Shown: positions 42,700-51,541 of the stretch, piece after piece
Position numbering within the stretch: position 1 is the stretch's first letter
Layout of the letters: every line of letters starts with the position of its first letter
Assembly: GCF_016458305.1 (NCBI RefSeq)
Contig: NZ_JAEMHL010000016.1
Location: forward strand, 1 to 64,000
Source of the DNA: Geomonas anaerohicana
GTDB taxonomy: Bacteria; Desulfobacterota; Desulfuromonadia; Geobacterales; Geobacteraceae
DNA length: 64,000 nucleotides
Direction: 5' to 3'
Translations under genes and position numbers: made by a program
The notes under the pieces: model-generated
What the model saw: the letters and a program-made list of their open reading frames with translations, nothing else
Told to the model about the DNA's origin: nothing
Databases searched by the model: none

Positions 42700-43206
42700 A
42701 TGAGACGATCGATCCTGGGAAGTATGGCAACGTCGGCACTCGCCGCCATCGGCAGTATCGGCTCCCGACTGCCGCGGGTGGGGGAGAAAGCGCCGGAGTT
42801 CGAGGCGGAGTCAAGCCTCGGCAGCGTGAGTCTCGCCGACTACGCCGGGCAAAAGCATGTGCTGCTCGCCTTTTACTACGCGGATTTCACGCCGGTCTGA
42901 ACCAGCGAGATGCAGGCTTTTCAGAAAGAGCTGCCACTTTTTGAGAAGCAGGACGCCCAGGTCCTGGGCGTGAGCAGCGACACCGTAGCGACACACGTGG
43001 ACTTTGCCCGGGAGCACGGCCTTGCCTTCCCGCTCATCGCCGATGAAAGCGGGAAGTTGCAGAAGCTTTACGGCGCCGGTCGCGCCACCTTCGTCATCGA
43101 CAAGTCGGGCGTCATCCGTCACATCCAGCGCGGCTTCCCCGATACCGCCAAACTCCTGGCACAGCTCGCCAAGCTGCAGCACGAAGAGGATGTCACGCAA
43201 TTGTAG
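42700..43206 (+). CDS. Selenocysteine-containing peroxiredoxin (AhpC/TSA family), TGA read as Sec67
   Basis: Two frames in the same register, 42700-42897 and 42901-43206, form one 168-residue peroxiredoxin interrupted by a TGA at 42898-42900. The flanks read YYADFTPV-TGA-TSEMQAFQ, exactly the peroxiredoxin active-site motif TPxCTxE with the TGA in place of the peroxidatic Cys. A hairpin (GCAG/CTGC, CTTT/AAAG, loop TCAG) lies 11-33 bases after the TGA and could be the SECIS. Conserved downstream parts are present (LGVSSDTVATHVDFA, FVIDKSGVI). The protein has no other cysteine, so it would be a 1-Sec enzyme. GGGAGG precedes the ATG at 42700; ATG 42694 is too close to it. Confidence 0.85.
42912..42934 (+). 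promoter_or_regulatory. Candidate bacterial SECIS element
   Basis: GCAG-g-CTTT-TCAG-AAAG-ag-CTGC forms a bulged stem with a TCAG loop centred 20 bases after the TGA (42898-42900), inside the distance range of bacterial SECIS elements. Confidence 0.5.
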
Positions 43207-43280
43207 AACTGCACTCAACAGCCTGTAACCTTCCTCTGTTACCTTCGCCGCAAACAACATGAACAGAGGAGAATCGATCC

Positions 43281-43718
43281 ATGTGGAGAGAAAACAGTGT
43301 CGATCTGAGGTTGAACCGCTTTTACGAGATGTCGGCGCGCGCCGTGCTGTGTCTGCTGATCATCGCCATCCTGCTTGCCATCGTCGCCGGTGTCGGCTGC
43401 ACGATTTACGACCTGCGTCTGGTTTTCCAGCAGGATTTTCATGGCGCCTCCAAGCAGATCATGGTGGACCTGCTCACTGTTCTGGCCATTATCGAGGTGC
43501 TGCGCACTGCTCTGGCCTATTCCACCGAAGGGCGGGTGAAGGTGACCTACATCATCGATACCGTCATCGTCACGGTGCTGACAGAAGTGATGGCGTTCTG
43601 GTACAAGGACATCGACTGGCGGGAAGTCGCCATGACCATCGCGCTGGTGCTTTCTTTGGCATTGATCCGGATCGTGGCGGTGAGGTTTTCACCGGCCGGA
43701 GCACGGAGGGAACTGTAA
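43281..43718 (+). CDS. PsiE-family phosphate-starvation membrane protein
   Basis: The 145-residue protein has four hydrophobic helices (LCLLIIAILLAIVAGVG, IMVDLLTVLAIIEVLRTAL, VTYIIDTVIVTVLTEVMAFW, VAMTIALVLSLALIRIVAV), matching the PsiE family. PsiE is induced under phosphate starvation in E. coli, role unknown. It lies 75 bases after the peroxiredoxin and may be co-transcribed. Confidence 0.8.
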   Translation: MWRENSVDLRLNRFYEMSARAVLCLLIIAILLAIVAGVGCTIYDLRLVFQQDFHGASKQIMVDLLTVLAIIEVLRTALAYSTEGRVKVTYIIDTVIVTVLTEVMAFWYKDIDWREVAMTIALVLSLALIRIVAVRFSPAGARREL

Positions 43719-43863
43719 CCGATGGGAGAGAACCTGGGGGAAAAGCGGCAACTACTTCAAGGTGCTGGTGCAGGACGGTGGGCAGCACTTGCTCCGACAC
43801 GATCTCAATAAAGATTGCTGGGAGCTGGTGCCGCCCCGCCAACCAGAAACAAAAGCATGATTA

Positions 43864-43952
43864 TTAACGCAAAGCCGCAAAGGCGCAAAGATCAGCAGAT
43901 CCAAACCTCTTGTGTTTTTGGTTTACTTTGCGCCTTTGCGGCTTTGCGTTAA
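43864..43952. repeat. AACGCAAAG-family paired inverted repeat, copy 3 (perfect)
   Basis: Left arm TTAACGCAAAGCCGCAAAGG-CGCAAAG (43864-43890) and perfectly complementary right arm (43926-43952), 27 bp each, with a 35-base T-rich spacer. Lies between the convergent PsiE-like and SDR genes. Confidence 0.9.
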
Positions 43953-43960
43953 ATAAGGTT

Positions 43961-44818
43961 TTACGCCTTCGTTTCCTGACCGCGAAGGCTGATGAGCTTC
44001 AAGGTCAACTCCCTGAGCCGCCGGCGCGCCTCGTCGTCATAGGCCTGCTCCGCCGCCCGCTTCGGGCTTCCCTGGTCGAAGTAAAGTCCCGTCTTCCCCT
44101 GCAGTTCGTCGTCCACCGCCAGCCGTTCCAGGTAGCGCGCCCCTTCCTCCACCGTGGTCCGCGCCGCTCCGAACCACTCCCGCACCATCTTGGTATCCAT
44201 CAGCGACGCCGGATGCATGGCGTTGACGGTGATGCCGGTCCCCGCCACTTCGTGCGCCAGGTCGAAGCTGAACATGATCAGGGCCAGCTTGCTCTGGGCG
44301 TAGGCACGCATGCCGTCGTATCCCTTTTCCAGCATCACGTTGTCGAACTCCAGTTCCTGCTGGGCCACCGAGGCCACGTTCACGATGCGCGCGGCGCCCA
44401 CCTCTTCGGCGCGCAGGCGCACCAGCGGCAGCAGCCGGTAGCTGAGCAGAAACGGCGCCAGGTAGTTGACCGCGAAGCGCAACTCCAAGCCGTCCCGGCT
44501 CACTTCCCGCAACTTGGGATCGGGCCCCGCGCCGACGCCGGCGTTGTTGATCAAAACGTCCAGCCCGCGCCAGTCGGCGGCGACGGCGTCGGCCAGCGCC
44601 TCCACCTCCGCCAGCGAGGAGAGATCCGCATTGTAATAGTGCAGCCGGTCGCTGCCGGTGGTCTCCTTGATGGCATCGGTCACCCGCCGCCCTTTTTCCG
44701 GATCCCTGCCGTGCAATAACAGCGTCGCCCCTAAGGCGGCGAAATCGGTGGCGACCTTTTCACCCAGGCCGTCGGTCGCACCGGTGATCAAGATGACGTA
44801 CCCTTCCAGGTCTTTCAT
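43961..44818 (-). CDS. Short-chain dehydrogenase/reductase (retinol-dehydrogenase type)
   Basis: The 285-residue protein has the SDR cofactor loop TGATDGLGEKVA (residues 12-23), LHGRD at the NADP-binding strand, NNAGVG, the catalytic Ser (IVNVASVAQ), YAQSKLAL (YxxxK) and a following PASLMDT. It matches classical NADP-dependent SDRs. GAGGAGG precedes the ATG. The substrate is unknown. Confidence 0.88.
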   Translation of the reverse strand: MKDLEGYVILITGATDGLGEKVATDFAALGATLLLHGRDPEKGRRVTDAIKETTGSDRLHYYNADLSSLAEVEALADAVAADWRGLDVLINNAGVGAGPDPKLREVSRDGLELRFAVNYLAPFLLSYRLLPLVRLRAEEVGAARIVNVASVAQQELEFDNVMLEKGYDGMRAYAQSKLALIMFSFDLAHEVAGTGITVNAMHPASLMDTKMVREWFGAARTTVEEGARYLERLAVDDELQGKTGLYFDQGSPKRAAEQAYDDEARRRLRELTLKLISLRGQETKA

Positions 44819-44859
44819 GGCGGACCTCCTCGTTGAGGCCTACAACCGCTCTCCTGTTC

Positions 44860-45165
44860 TCAATTCATGCTATTGGCGCCGGCGGCCCAGACCGCCAGCC
44901 ATTGCTGCTGCGGGGTCATGCTGTTGCCGTGCTGGACCATGACCCCGTCCTCCCGCTGGTAGCTGCAGAACCATCCCGGCTTATCGGCGCCGGGAAAGGT
45001 CGGGAACTCCCCGGGATGTTCTTTGGCATCGTAGGGCGCCGAATAGGTGCCGTCGTCCTTGGGAGGCCGGCAGCGCTCGTCCCCTGTGTACCAGTACGTT
45101 TCGGCACCGGCGAGTTGCGCTCCCATGAGCGCGGTGATGGCGATTATGCGCAACATGCTTTTCAT
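44860..45165 (-). CDS. Secreted small protein of unknown function
   Basis: The 101-residue protein begins with a signal peptide (MKSMLRIIAITALMGAQLAGA, cut after AGA) and has a Trp/Tyr-rich mature part (TYWYTGDERCRPP, EFPTFPGADKPGWFC) with two cysteines that could form a disulfide. AAAGG lies about 10 bases before the ATG at 45165. No family is recognised. Confidence 0.6.
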   Translation of the reverse strand: MKSMLRIIAITALMGAQLAGAETYWYTGDERCRPPKDDGTYSAPYDAKEHPGEFPTFPGADKPGWFCSYQREDGVMVQHGNSMTPQQQWLAVWAAGANSMN

Positions 45166-45247
45166 GACTGACAACCTTTCCTGCGCTTGCGGCCCCCGCG
45201 GTCACGCCGCCGATGGCGCATCCGGGTGCCGCAAGCGGCAGCACGCG

Positions 45248-45739
45248 TTATGATTTGATCTCTTTTATTTCCTTGGGCACTTGTGCAAAGGCGGCCTTGG
45301 CCCCTTCCCTGATCTCTTCGGGGGTCAGGTCCCTGGTATGGGTCGCCAGCATCCAGTTGTAGCCGAAGGGATCCTGTAATGAACCGGCCCGGTCTCCCCA
45401 GAACATGTCCTGGACCTCCATCTTCTCGATGGCTCCCGCTTCCAGCGCGCGTCTGAAGGCCGCGTCGACGTTCTCCACGTAAAGGTAGAAGCTGATCGGC
45501 GACGCCCCCAGGGTTTCCGCGCTCTTGCAGTTTTCACCCGGGAATTCGTCCCCCATCATGATGATGGAATCACCCACCATGAGCTCGGCGTGCATGATTC
45601 CCTTCCCGTCCGGTCCCGGCATCGCGTATCTCTCTACGGCGCCGAACGCGTTTCTGTAAAAATCGATTGCCTTGCGGCAGTCCTTGAACATGAACATGGC
45701 TGTGACACTGTGAAATCCTTCCGGAATGGATTTGACCAT
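45248..45739 (-). CDS. VOC-fold (glyoxalase/PhnB-like) protein
   Basis: The 163-residue protein has the PhnB/glyoxalase repeat pattern: VTAMFMFKDCRKAIDFYRNAFGA, then GGIMHAELMVGDSIIMMGDE (in the sequence GIMHAELMVGDSIIMMGDE) and VENVDAAFRRALEAGA with GSLQDPFGYNWMLA. It is probably a small-molecule binding or lyase protein of unknown substrate. AGGAGG lies 6 bases before the ATG at 45739. A longer frame would start at 45814 without a ribosome-binding site. Confidence 0.82.
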   Translation of the reverse strand: MVKSIPEGFHSVTAMFMFKDCRKAIDFYRNAFGAVERYAMPGPDGKGIMHAELMVGDSIIMMGDEFPGENCKSAETLGASPISFYLYVENVDAAFRRALEAGAIEKMEVQDMFWGDRAGSLQDPFGYNWMLATHTRDLTPEEIREGAKAAFAQVPKEIKEIKS

Positions 45740-46155
45740 GACAAACCTCCTATCAGACGGGCATTTACCACGCCCCGACCTACTCAGGATAGGATTTGGC
45801 CCAAGCGATGTCAATACCCGTCCCCGGCAGGTTCTGCCGCAGTGCCAATGTCAGTCGTTGCCGCGCCCGTCTCAGTTTTCCCCCCGCGTCCGTCCCCCCA
45901 ACCAACCTCCCCCCGAACCTCCCCATCATTCATTCCCATCATTCCCATCATTCCCATCATTCCCATCATTCCCATCATTCCCATCATTCCCATCATTCCC
46001 AATACTCCCATTACTCCCATTCCACCCCGCTCCCCACCGTCATGCCCGCAACTTTTCTGCTCAACCAGTTTAAAGCTTTCAGATGCACCTGCCGAAAAGG
46101 GATGCACTGTTACCCCGCTCAGCTGACGCATCTTCACCCAATGAAGGAATGCGAC
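45740..46155. other. Gene-free stretch with 9-base tandem repeat between VOC gene and hybrid kinase
   Basis: Divergent leader region. C/T-rich DNA (45840-45930) runs into a 9-base tandem tract (45932-46021). No gene is supported; a long frame across the repeat gives Met-Met-Gly or His-Ser repeats and is an artefact. Confidence 0.6.
45932..46021 (+). repeat. 9-base tandem repeat (ATTCCCATC)n
   Basis: Seven exact ATTCCCATC units from 45932, then three degenerate ones (ATTCCCAAT, ACTCCCATT, ACTCCCATT). The same unit occurs at 38032-38067. Confidence 0.92.
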
Positions 46156-48822
46156 ATGACTCGTATCCGATTGGCTGTAACAGTTGTTTTCCTGCTCGTG
46201 ACAGTCCTGTCGGTGCCCTTTTGCGACTGCGGCCTCGCGCAGACGAGGGTCCAGCTCAGCCTCGAGGAGCAGCAGTGGCTCCGGCGCCATCCCGTCATCA
46301 GGCTCGCCCCCGACCCCGATTTCCGCCCCATCGAGTTCTTCGACGACCAGGGCCGGTACCAGGGCGCCTCCGCCGACATGATCCGGCTCCTGGAAGAAAA
46401 GCTCGGCATCACGATCACCGTGGTCCACCTGAAAAACTGGGACGAGGTGCTGGATAAATTCAAGGCGCACGAGGTCGACCTCATCGGGGCCATGGTGAGG
46501 ACCCCCAACCGCGAAAAGTTCGCCCTCTTCACCGACACCCTGGTTTCCGTCCCGGGCGGGATCTTCGCCCGCAGCGGCTCTCGCACCGACCTCACCCTGG
46601 CCGACCTCAAGGGGAAAAGGGTCGCGGTGGTCTCCAACTATGCCTCCCACGACATCCTCAAGACCAGGTTCCCCGAGATAAAGCTGGAAGTGGTTCCCGA
46701 CGTCGCCACGGCCCTGGCCAAGACCTCGCTGGGCATGGTCGATTTCTACGTGGAGAACATGGCCAACGCCACCTTCTACGCGCAGCAGGCCGGCATCACC
46801 AACCTGCAGCTGGCCGGCAAAACCGATTTCGACTACCGCTGGGGGATGGGAATACGCAAGGACTGGCCCGAACTGCAGGGGATCCTCAACAAGGGGCTCG
46901 CCGCCATCGGCAAGGAGGAGCGCACCCTCGCCCTGCAGAAGTGGCTCTACGTCGACGACCTGCACTGGCGCCCCACCAGGACGTTGGTCATCGGCATCGT
47001 CGCCGCGCTGCTTGCCCTGCTCCTGGCGGGAGCCGCCTACGCCAACTACGCGCTCAAGAAGGTGGTGCGCAGCCGGACGGCGTCGCTGCAGGAAGAACTG
47101 GGTGAACGTGCCAGGGCGGAACAGGCCCTGAAGGCGCTGTCGATCGAGCTCGAGGACCGGGTCCGGTCACGCACGGCGGACCTGGAGCGGGAGATCGCGG
47201 AGCGGACCCGCTCGGAGCAGGAAGTCGCCGCCAGCGAGCAGCGCTTCCGCCAGCTGTTCCAAAACGTCGCCGACCCGGTCTACATCGCCGACGCCACCGG
47301 CAGGATCCTCGCCGCCAACGATCAGGCCTGCAGCGAGCTGGGCTTCACCAGGGAGGAACTCACCGCCAAGAGCATCGGCGATCTCGACGCCATCAGCGAT
47401 GACGAGGGCAAGGTCGTCCGGCAGATCGAGAGCGTCCCCACCGCTTCCTCGGTCACCTTCGAAACCATGCACCGTCGCCAGGACGGCACCACCTTTCCGG
47501 CGGAAGTTAAGGTGAGGCGCATCGATTTCGAGGGACGTCCCGCCGTCATCGGTGTCGCCAGGAACATCTCCGAGCGCAAGAAGGCCGAGGAGGAGCGCAT
47601 CCGGCTCGAACAGCAGCTGCTGCACGCCCAGAAGCTGGAAAGCCTGGGCGTCCTGGCCGGCGGCATCGCCCACGACTTCAACAACATCCTCACCTCCATC
47701 ATCGGCAACGCCGAGCTGGCACAGCTGCGGCTCACCCCGGAGTCCCCCGTGCTGGATAACCTGCAGCGCATCGAGGCCTCCGCCGTGCGCGCCGCGGACC
47801 TGGCCCGGCAGATGCTGGCCTATTCGGGGAAAGGGAAGTTCATCATCGAGTCCATCGACCTGAACCGCCTGCTCAAGGAGATGGGACACATGCTGCAGGT
47901 CGCCATCTCCAAGAAGGCGGTGCTGCGCTACAACATGTCCGAAGAGCTGCCGGCTGTAGAGGTGGACGCCACCCAGATCCGGCAGATCGTGATGAACCTG
48001 GTCATCAACGCCTCCGAGGCCATCGGCGACCACGACGGCGTCATAGCCATCTCGACCGGCTGCCTGGAATGCAGGGAGGAGTACCTGAAGGATCCCTGGC
48101 TGATAGACCCGATTGCCGAAGGCTCCTACGTCGCCCTCGAAGTCAGCGATAGCGGCTGCGGCATGAACAAGGAGACCCTGGCCAGGATCTTCGATCCCTT
48201 CTTCACCACCAAGTTCACCGGCCGCGGGCTCGGCATGGCGGCGGTGCTCGGCATCATCCGCAGCCACAAGGGGGCCATCAAGGTGTACAGCGAACCCGGC
48301 CGCGGAACCAGCTTCAAGGTGCTGCTGCCGGTAACCTCAGGTGCGGCAGGTGCTGCTGCGGACGGCGTCCCGGAGCTGAAGGCCGATCTCTGGCGGGGCA
48401 GCGGGGTGGTACTCCTGGTGGATGACGAGGAGACCATTCGGAGCACCGGCAGCGAACTGTTGCGCGAGCTCGGCTTCGAAGTGGTCACCGCAGCGGACGG
48501 CTGCGAGGCGGTCGAAATCTACCGCAGTCACCCGGACATCGTCCTGGTGCTTTTGGACCTCACCATGCCCCACATGGACGGCGAGCAGTGTTTCCGTGAA
48601 CTGCGCCGGCTCGACCCGGCGGTCCGGGTCATCATGTCCAGCGGCTTCAGCGAACACGAGGTCTCACAGAAATTCGTGGGCAAGGGGCTGGCGGGGCTGA
48701 TCCAGAAACCGTACAAGCTCTCCTCGCTGCGCGATACCATCCGGGCCGGCGGCCTGGGCAGCGCCCCGGTGACGGCCGACGCTGCCTCAGCTCCCTCCTC
48801 CGCGCCCCGCTCCCCGGATTGA
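46156..48822 (+). CDS. Hybrid sensor histidine kinase: SBP_bac_3 - TM - PAS - HisKA - HATPase - REC
   Basis: The 888-residue protein has a signal peptide (1-27), a family-3 solute-binding domain (about 45-255; RLAPDPDFRPIEFFDDQGR), a TM helix (about 276-297), a coiled coil (about 310-360), PAS (about 365-475), His[18 protein letters not shown] with H506, HATPase_c (NASEAIGDHDG, GCGMN, GRGLGMAAVLG) and a receiver with D801 (LLDLTMPHMDG, LIQKPYK). AAGGA precedes the ATG at 46156 by 7 bases; ATG 46141 is possible. It is a tandem paralogue of the next gene, which has a different sensor. Confidence 0.88.
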   Translation: MTRIRLAVTVVFLLVTVLSVPFCDCGLAQTRVQLSLEEQQWLRRHPVIRLAPDPDFRPIEFFDDQGRYQGASADMIRLLEEKLGITITVVHLKNWDEVLDKFKAHEVDLIGAMVRTPNREKFALFTDTLVSVPGGIFARSGSRTDLTLADLKGKRVAVVSNYASHDILKTRFPEIKLEVVPDVATALAKTSLGMVDFYVENMANATFYAQQAGITNLQLAGKTDFDYRWGMGIRKDWPELQGILNKGLAAIGKEERTLALQKWLYVDDLHWRPTRTLVIGIVAALLALLLAGAAYANYALKKVVRSRTASLQEELGERARAEQALKALSIELEDRVRSRTADLEREIAERTRSEQEVAASEQRFRQLFQNVADPVYIADATGRILAANDQACSELGFTREELTAKSIGDLDAISDDEGKVVRQIESVPTASSVTFETMHRRQDGTTFPAEVKVRRIDFEGRPAVIGVARNISERKKAEEERIRLEQQLLHAQKLESLGVLAGGIAHDFNNILTSIIGNAELAQLRLTPESPVLDNLQRIEASAVRAADLARQMLAYSGKGKFIIESIDLNRLLKEMGHMLQVAISKKAVLRYNMSEELPAVEVDATQIRQIVMNLVINASEAIGDHDGVIAISTGCLECREEYLKDPWLIDPIAEGSYVALEVSDSGCGMNKETLARIFDPFFTTKFTGRGLGMAAVLGIIRSHKGAIKVYSEPGRGTSFKVLLPVTSGAAGAAADGVPELKADLWRGSGVVLLVDDEETIRSTGSELLRELGFEVVTAADGCEAVEIYRSHPDIVLVLLDLTMPHMDGEQCFRELRRLDPAVRVIMSSGFSEHEVSQKFVGKGLAGLIQKPYKLSSLRDTIRAGGLGSAPVTADAASAPSSAPRSPD

Positions 48823-48904
48823 ATTCGAATAAAACTCCTGTAAAGTTAAACATCCCGGCCGCCAAGGCCGGAAGAGCCACATGTGAGGGAACCGGAAAAC
48901 ACCG

Positions 48905-51541
48905 ATGCCGACCAAGAGCGTCCAGCCCATTGAACCTGCCGCCTCGCCGCTGCGCGGCGTTTCCTCCTGGGGAAGAGCCGTCAACCTGCTCCCCTACCTG
49001 GTGCTGACCCTGTCGCTGTTCATGACCCTGTTCTTCTGGCGCCAGTATGACCGCAGCCTGACTTCCCGCTTCCAGACCGCCTTCCACGACAAGAGCCTCG
49101 AGATCGTGGACCGCTTCATCAACCGGATGATCGACGACGAGCAGGTTCTGCGCGGCGCGGCAGGGCTGTTCGACGCCAGCGACAGCGTCACCCGCGACGA
49201 ATGGCACCGCTTCTCGATGGCGCTGGCCCTGGACCGGAACTACCCCGGCCTGCAGGGGCTCGGTTTTTCCGAGGTGGTGCATCCGCAGGACAAAGAACGA
49301 CATGTCCGGCGCATGCACAGCGAAGGCTTCCTCACCTACCGCATCTGGCCCGAAGGCGAGCGCCCCATCTACTCCGCCATCGTCTACCTGGAACCCTTCG
49401 ACTGGCGCAATCAGCGCGCCTTCGGCTACGACATGTTCTCCGAGACCAATCGCCGCAACGCCATGGCCAAGGCGCGCGACACCGGGGATGCCGCCCTCAC
49501 CAATCCCGTCTTCCTGGTGCAGGAAACCGAAACGGACCGCCAGAAAGGGGTGCTGATGTACCTGCCGGTGTATGACCGGACCCGGCCCACCGCGACCGAG
49601 GAGCAGCGCAGGGAGGCGCTCAAGGGTTGGGCCTACAGCCCGATCCGCATCAGGGACTTCATGTCGGCCTCCTTCCCAAAGCCGCCTCAAAGCATCGCCT
49701 TCCGTATCTACACGGAAAACAAGGTCAGCGATGCCACCCTGCTTTTCGACAGCACGGCCGACTGGAAGATCCGCCTCCCCCGGAACTACTATCCCGAATT
49801 CCAGAGCAGCCGTACCGTGACCAGGTTTGGCCGCGAGTGGCTGTTTTCCTTCCAGTCGCTGCCGAGCTTCGCGCAGGAGCAGGGCAAAAGCCAGTCGCGC
49901 AGCTATCTCCTGGGCGGGCTCGTGGTCAGCGCCCTGCTCACCGTGATCGCTTTCATGCTGCGCCATGCCCACACCAGCGCCATCAGGGCGGCGTTGGCCC
50001 TCAGGGAAAGCCAGGAGCGCTACCGCAAGATCTCCGAGGACAGCCCCGCGTACATCTGCACCTATCTGCCTGACGGCACGCTCACCTACGTCAACCCGGC
50101 CCTCTCCGAGGATGCACACATGCCACAGGGCGAGATGGCAGGAAAGAACTTCCTCGACTTCCTGCTCCCCGAGTTCCGCTCGCCGGCACAGGACTCGCTG
50201 CACAGCCTCACCCCGGACCACCCCTCCGAGACCGGTGAGCTCGCCTTCTTCGGCCCCGGCAAAAGCGTCGTCTGGCATCAATGGACCAACAGGGGGATCT
50301 TCGATCAACAGGGGCGGCTGGTCGAGGTACAGGCGGTGGGCCAGGACATCACCGAACGCAAGAAGGCCGAAGAGGAGCGGGTCCGCTACGAACAGCAGCT
50401 GCTGCATGCCCAGAAGATGGAGAGCCTGGGGGTCCTCGCCGGCGGGATCGCACATGACTTCAACAACATCCTCATGGCCATAATCGGCAACGTCGACCTC
50501 TCGCTGATGAAGCTCCCCGACGATTCCCCCGTCACGCCCAACCTCAAGAACATAGAGACAGCCGCCAACCGGGCCGCCTACCTCGCCAAGCAGATGCTGG
50601 CCTATTCGGGCAAGGGAAGGTTCATGGTAGAGAAGGCCGACCTGAACCGGCTCATCGAAGAACTGCGCCACGTGCTGGAAACCTCCGCCGGCAACGCCGA
50701 ACTGAAGCTCGACCTGGCCCGCCCGCTTCCCGCGGTGGAGGCCGACCCGAACCAGATGCGGCAGATACTGATGAACCTGGTGCAAAATGCCGGCGAAAGC
50801 ATAGGGGAAGGAAAAGGGGAAATCACCCTCCGTACCGGGTCCGTCACGCTGGACCGGGACAGTGTCATGGATCTCATCCTGGGCGAGAACATGACGGAAG
50901 GGCGCTATGTCTTCATGGAAGTGGTGGACACCGGCAGCGGCATGGACGAAGAGGTGCAGAAAAAGGTATTCGATCCCTTCTTCACCACCAAGTTCACCGG
51001 TCGCGGTCTCGGCCTGGCCGCGGTGCACGGCATCGTCCGGGGGCACCGGGGGGGGATCCGGATCTACAGCGAGCCGGGGCGCGGCACCACCTTCAAGGTA
51101 TTGCTGCCGGCAACCGAAGCCGCCACGGAACCGGTCCCGGCGGAACCGGTGCAGGACGACTGGCGGGGAGAAGGAAAGATACTGCTGGTGGACGACGAAG
51201 AGACGGTGCGCAGCATCGGCACCCGGATGCTCAGGGAATTGGGGTTCACGCCGGTGGCGGCTTCGAACGGCGAGGAGGCCCTGTCCCTCTACCGGGAGCA
51301 TCCCGACGTCAGGGCGGTCATACTCGATCTCACCATGCCCGGGATGGATGGGGAGGAGTGCTTCCGGCAGTTGCAGGCCCTCGACCCGAAGGTGCAGGTG
51401 ATCATGTCCAGCGGCTTCAGTGAGCAGGACGTGGTGCAGAAATTCGACGGCCGCGTCCTCGGCGGCTTCATTCAAAAACCTTACACGCTGAAAGCACTAA
51501 AGGAAGTGATGCGCAAGGCCTTTCCCCCTCAGGCCCTGTGA
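48905..51541 (+). CDS. Hybrid sensor histidine kinase: CHASE - PAS - HisKA - HATPase - REC
   Basis: The 878-residue protein has a TM helix (about 29-48), a CHASE sensor domain (about 80-300; GLGFSEVVHP, FGYDMFSE, VYDRTRP), TM2 (about 334-357), PAS (about 365-490), His[18 protein letters not shown] (H516), HATPase_c (NAGESIGEGKG, GSGMDEE, GRGLGLAAVHG) and a receiver with D807 (ILDLTMPGMDG). Its kinase and receiver parts closely resemble those of the preceding kinase, 82 bases upstream. CHASE domains bind small ligands such as cytokinin-like or peptide signals. It overlaps the convergent RelE-like gene by 13 bases. Confidence 0.88.
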   Translation: MPTKSVQPIEPAASPLRGVSSWGRAVNLLPYLVLTLSLFMTLFFWRQYDRSLTSRFQTAFHDKSLEIVDRFINRMIDDEQVLRGAAGLFDASDSVTRDEWHRFSMALALDRNYPGLQGLGFSEVVHPQDKERHVRRMHSEGFLTYRIWPEGERPIYSAIVYLEPFDWRNQRAFGYDMFSETNRRNAMAKARDTGDAALTNPVFLVQETETDRQKGVLMYLPVYDRTRPTATEEQRREALKGWAYSPIRIRDFMSASFPKPPQSIAFRIYTENKVSDATLLFDSTADWKIRLPRNYYPEFQSSRTVTRFGREWLFSFQSLPSFAQEQGKSQSRSYLLGGLVVSALLTVIAFMLRHAHTSAIRAALALRESQERYRKISEDSPAYICTYLPDGTLTYVNPALSEDAHMPQGEMAGKNFLDFLLPEFRSPAQDSLHSLTPDHPSETGELAFFGPGKSVVWHQWTNRGIFDQQGRLVEVQAVGQDITERKKAEEERVRYEQQLLHAQKMESLGVLAGGIAHDFNNILMAIIGNVDLSLMKLPDDSPVTPNLKNIETAANRAAYLAKQMLAYSGKGRFMVEKADLNRLIEELRHVLETSAGNAELKLDLARPLPAVEADPNQMRQILMNLVQNAGESIGEGKGEITLRTGSVTLDRDSVMDLILGENMTEGRYVFMEVVDTGSGMDEEVQKKVFDPFFTTKFTGRGLGLAAVHGIVRGHRGGIRIYSEPGRGTTFKVLLPATEAATEPVPAEPVQDDWRGEGKILLVDDEETVRSIGTRMLRELGFTPVAASNGEEALSLYREHPDVRAVILDLTMPGMDGEECFRQLQALDPKVQVIMSSGFSEQDVVQKFDGRVLGGFIQKPYTLKALKEVMRKAFPPQAL

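Noticed and set aside
42700-42900. Pseudogene interpretation of the peroxiredoxin
   Set aside because: A single TGA exactly at the catalytic Cys with an intact frame on both sides is much better explained by selenocysteine than by random decay.
43722-43859. Short frame encoding SGNYFKVLVQDGG... LNKDCWELV
   Set aside because: Protein-like composition, but no start codon or ribosome-binding site in frame; perhaps a remnant of a truncated gene. Not listed as a gene.
45932-46021. CRISPR array
   Set aside because: Unit is 9 bases with no spacers; a simple tandem repeat.
45796-46140. Upstream extension of the hybrid kinase frame through the tandem repeat
   Set aside because: It would encode His-Ser-rich repeats from the 9-base tract; signal peptide and ribosome-binding site place the start at 46156.
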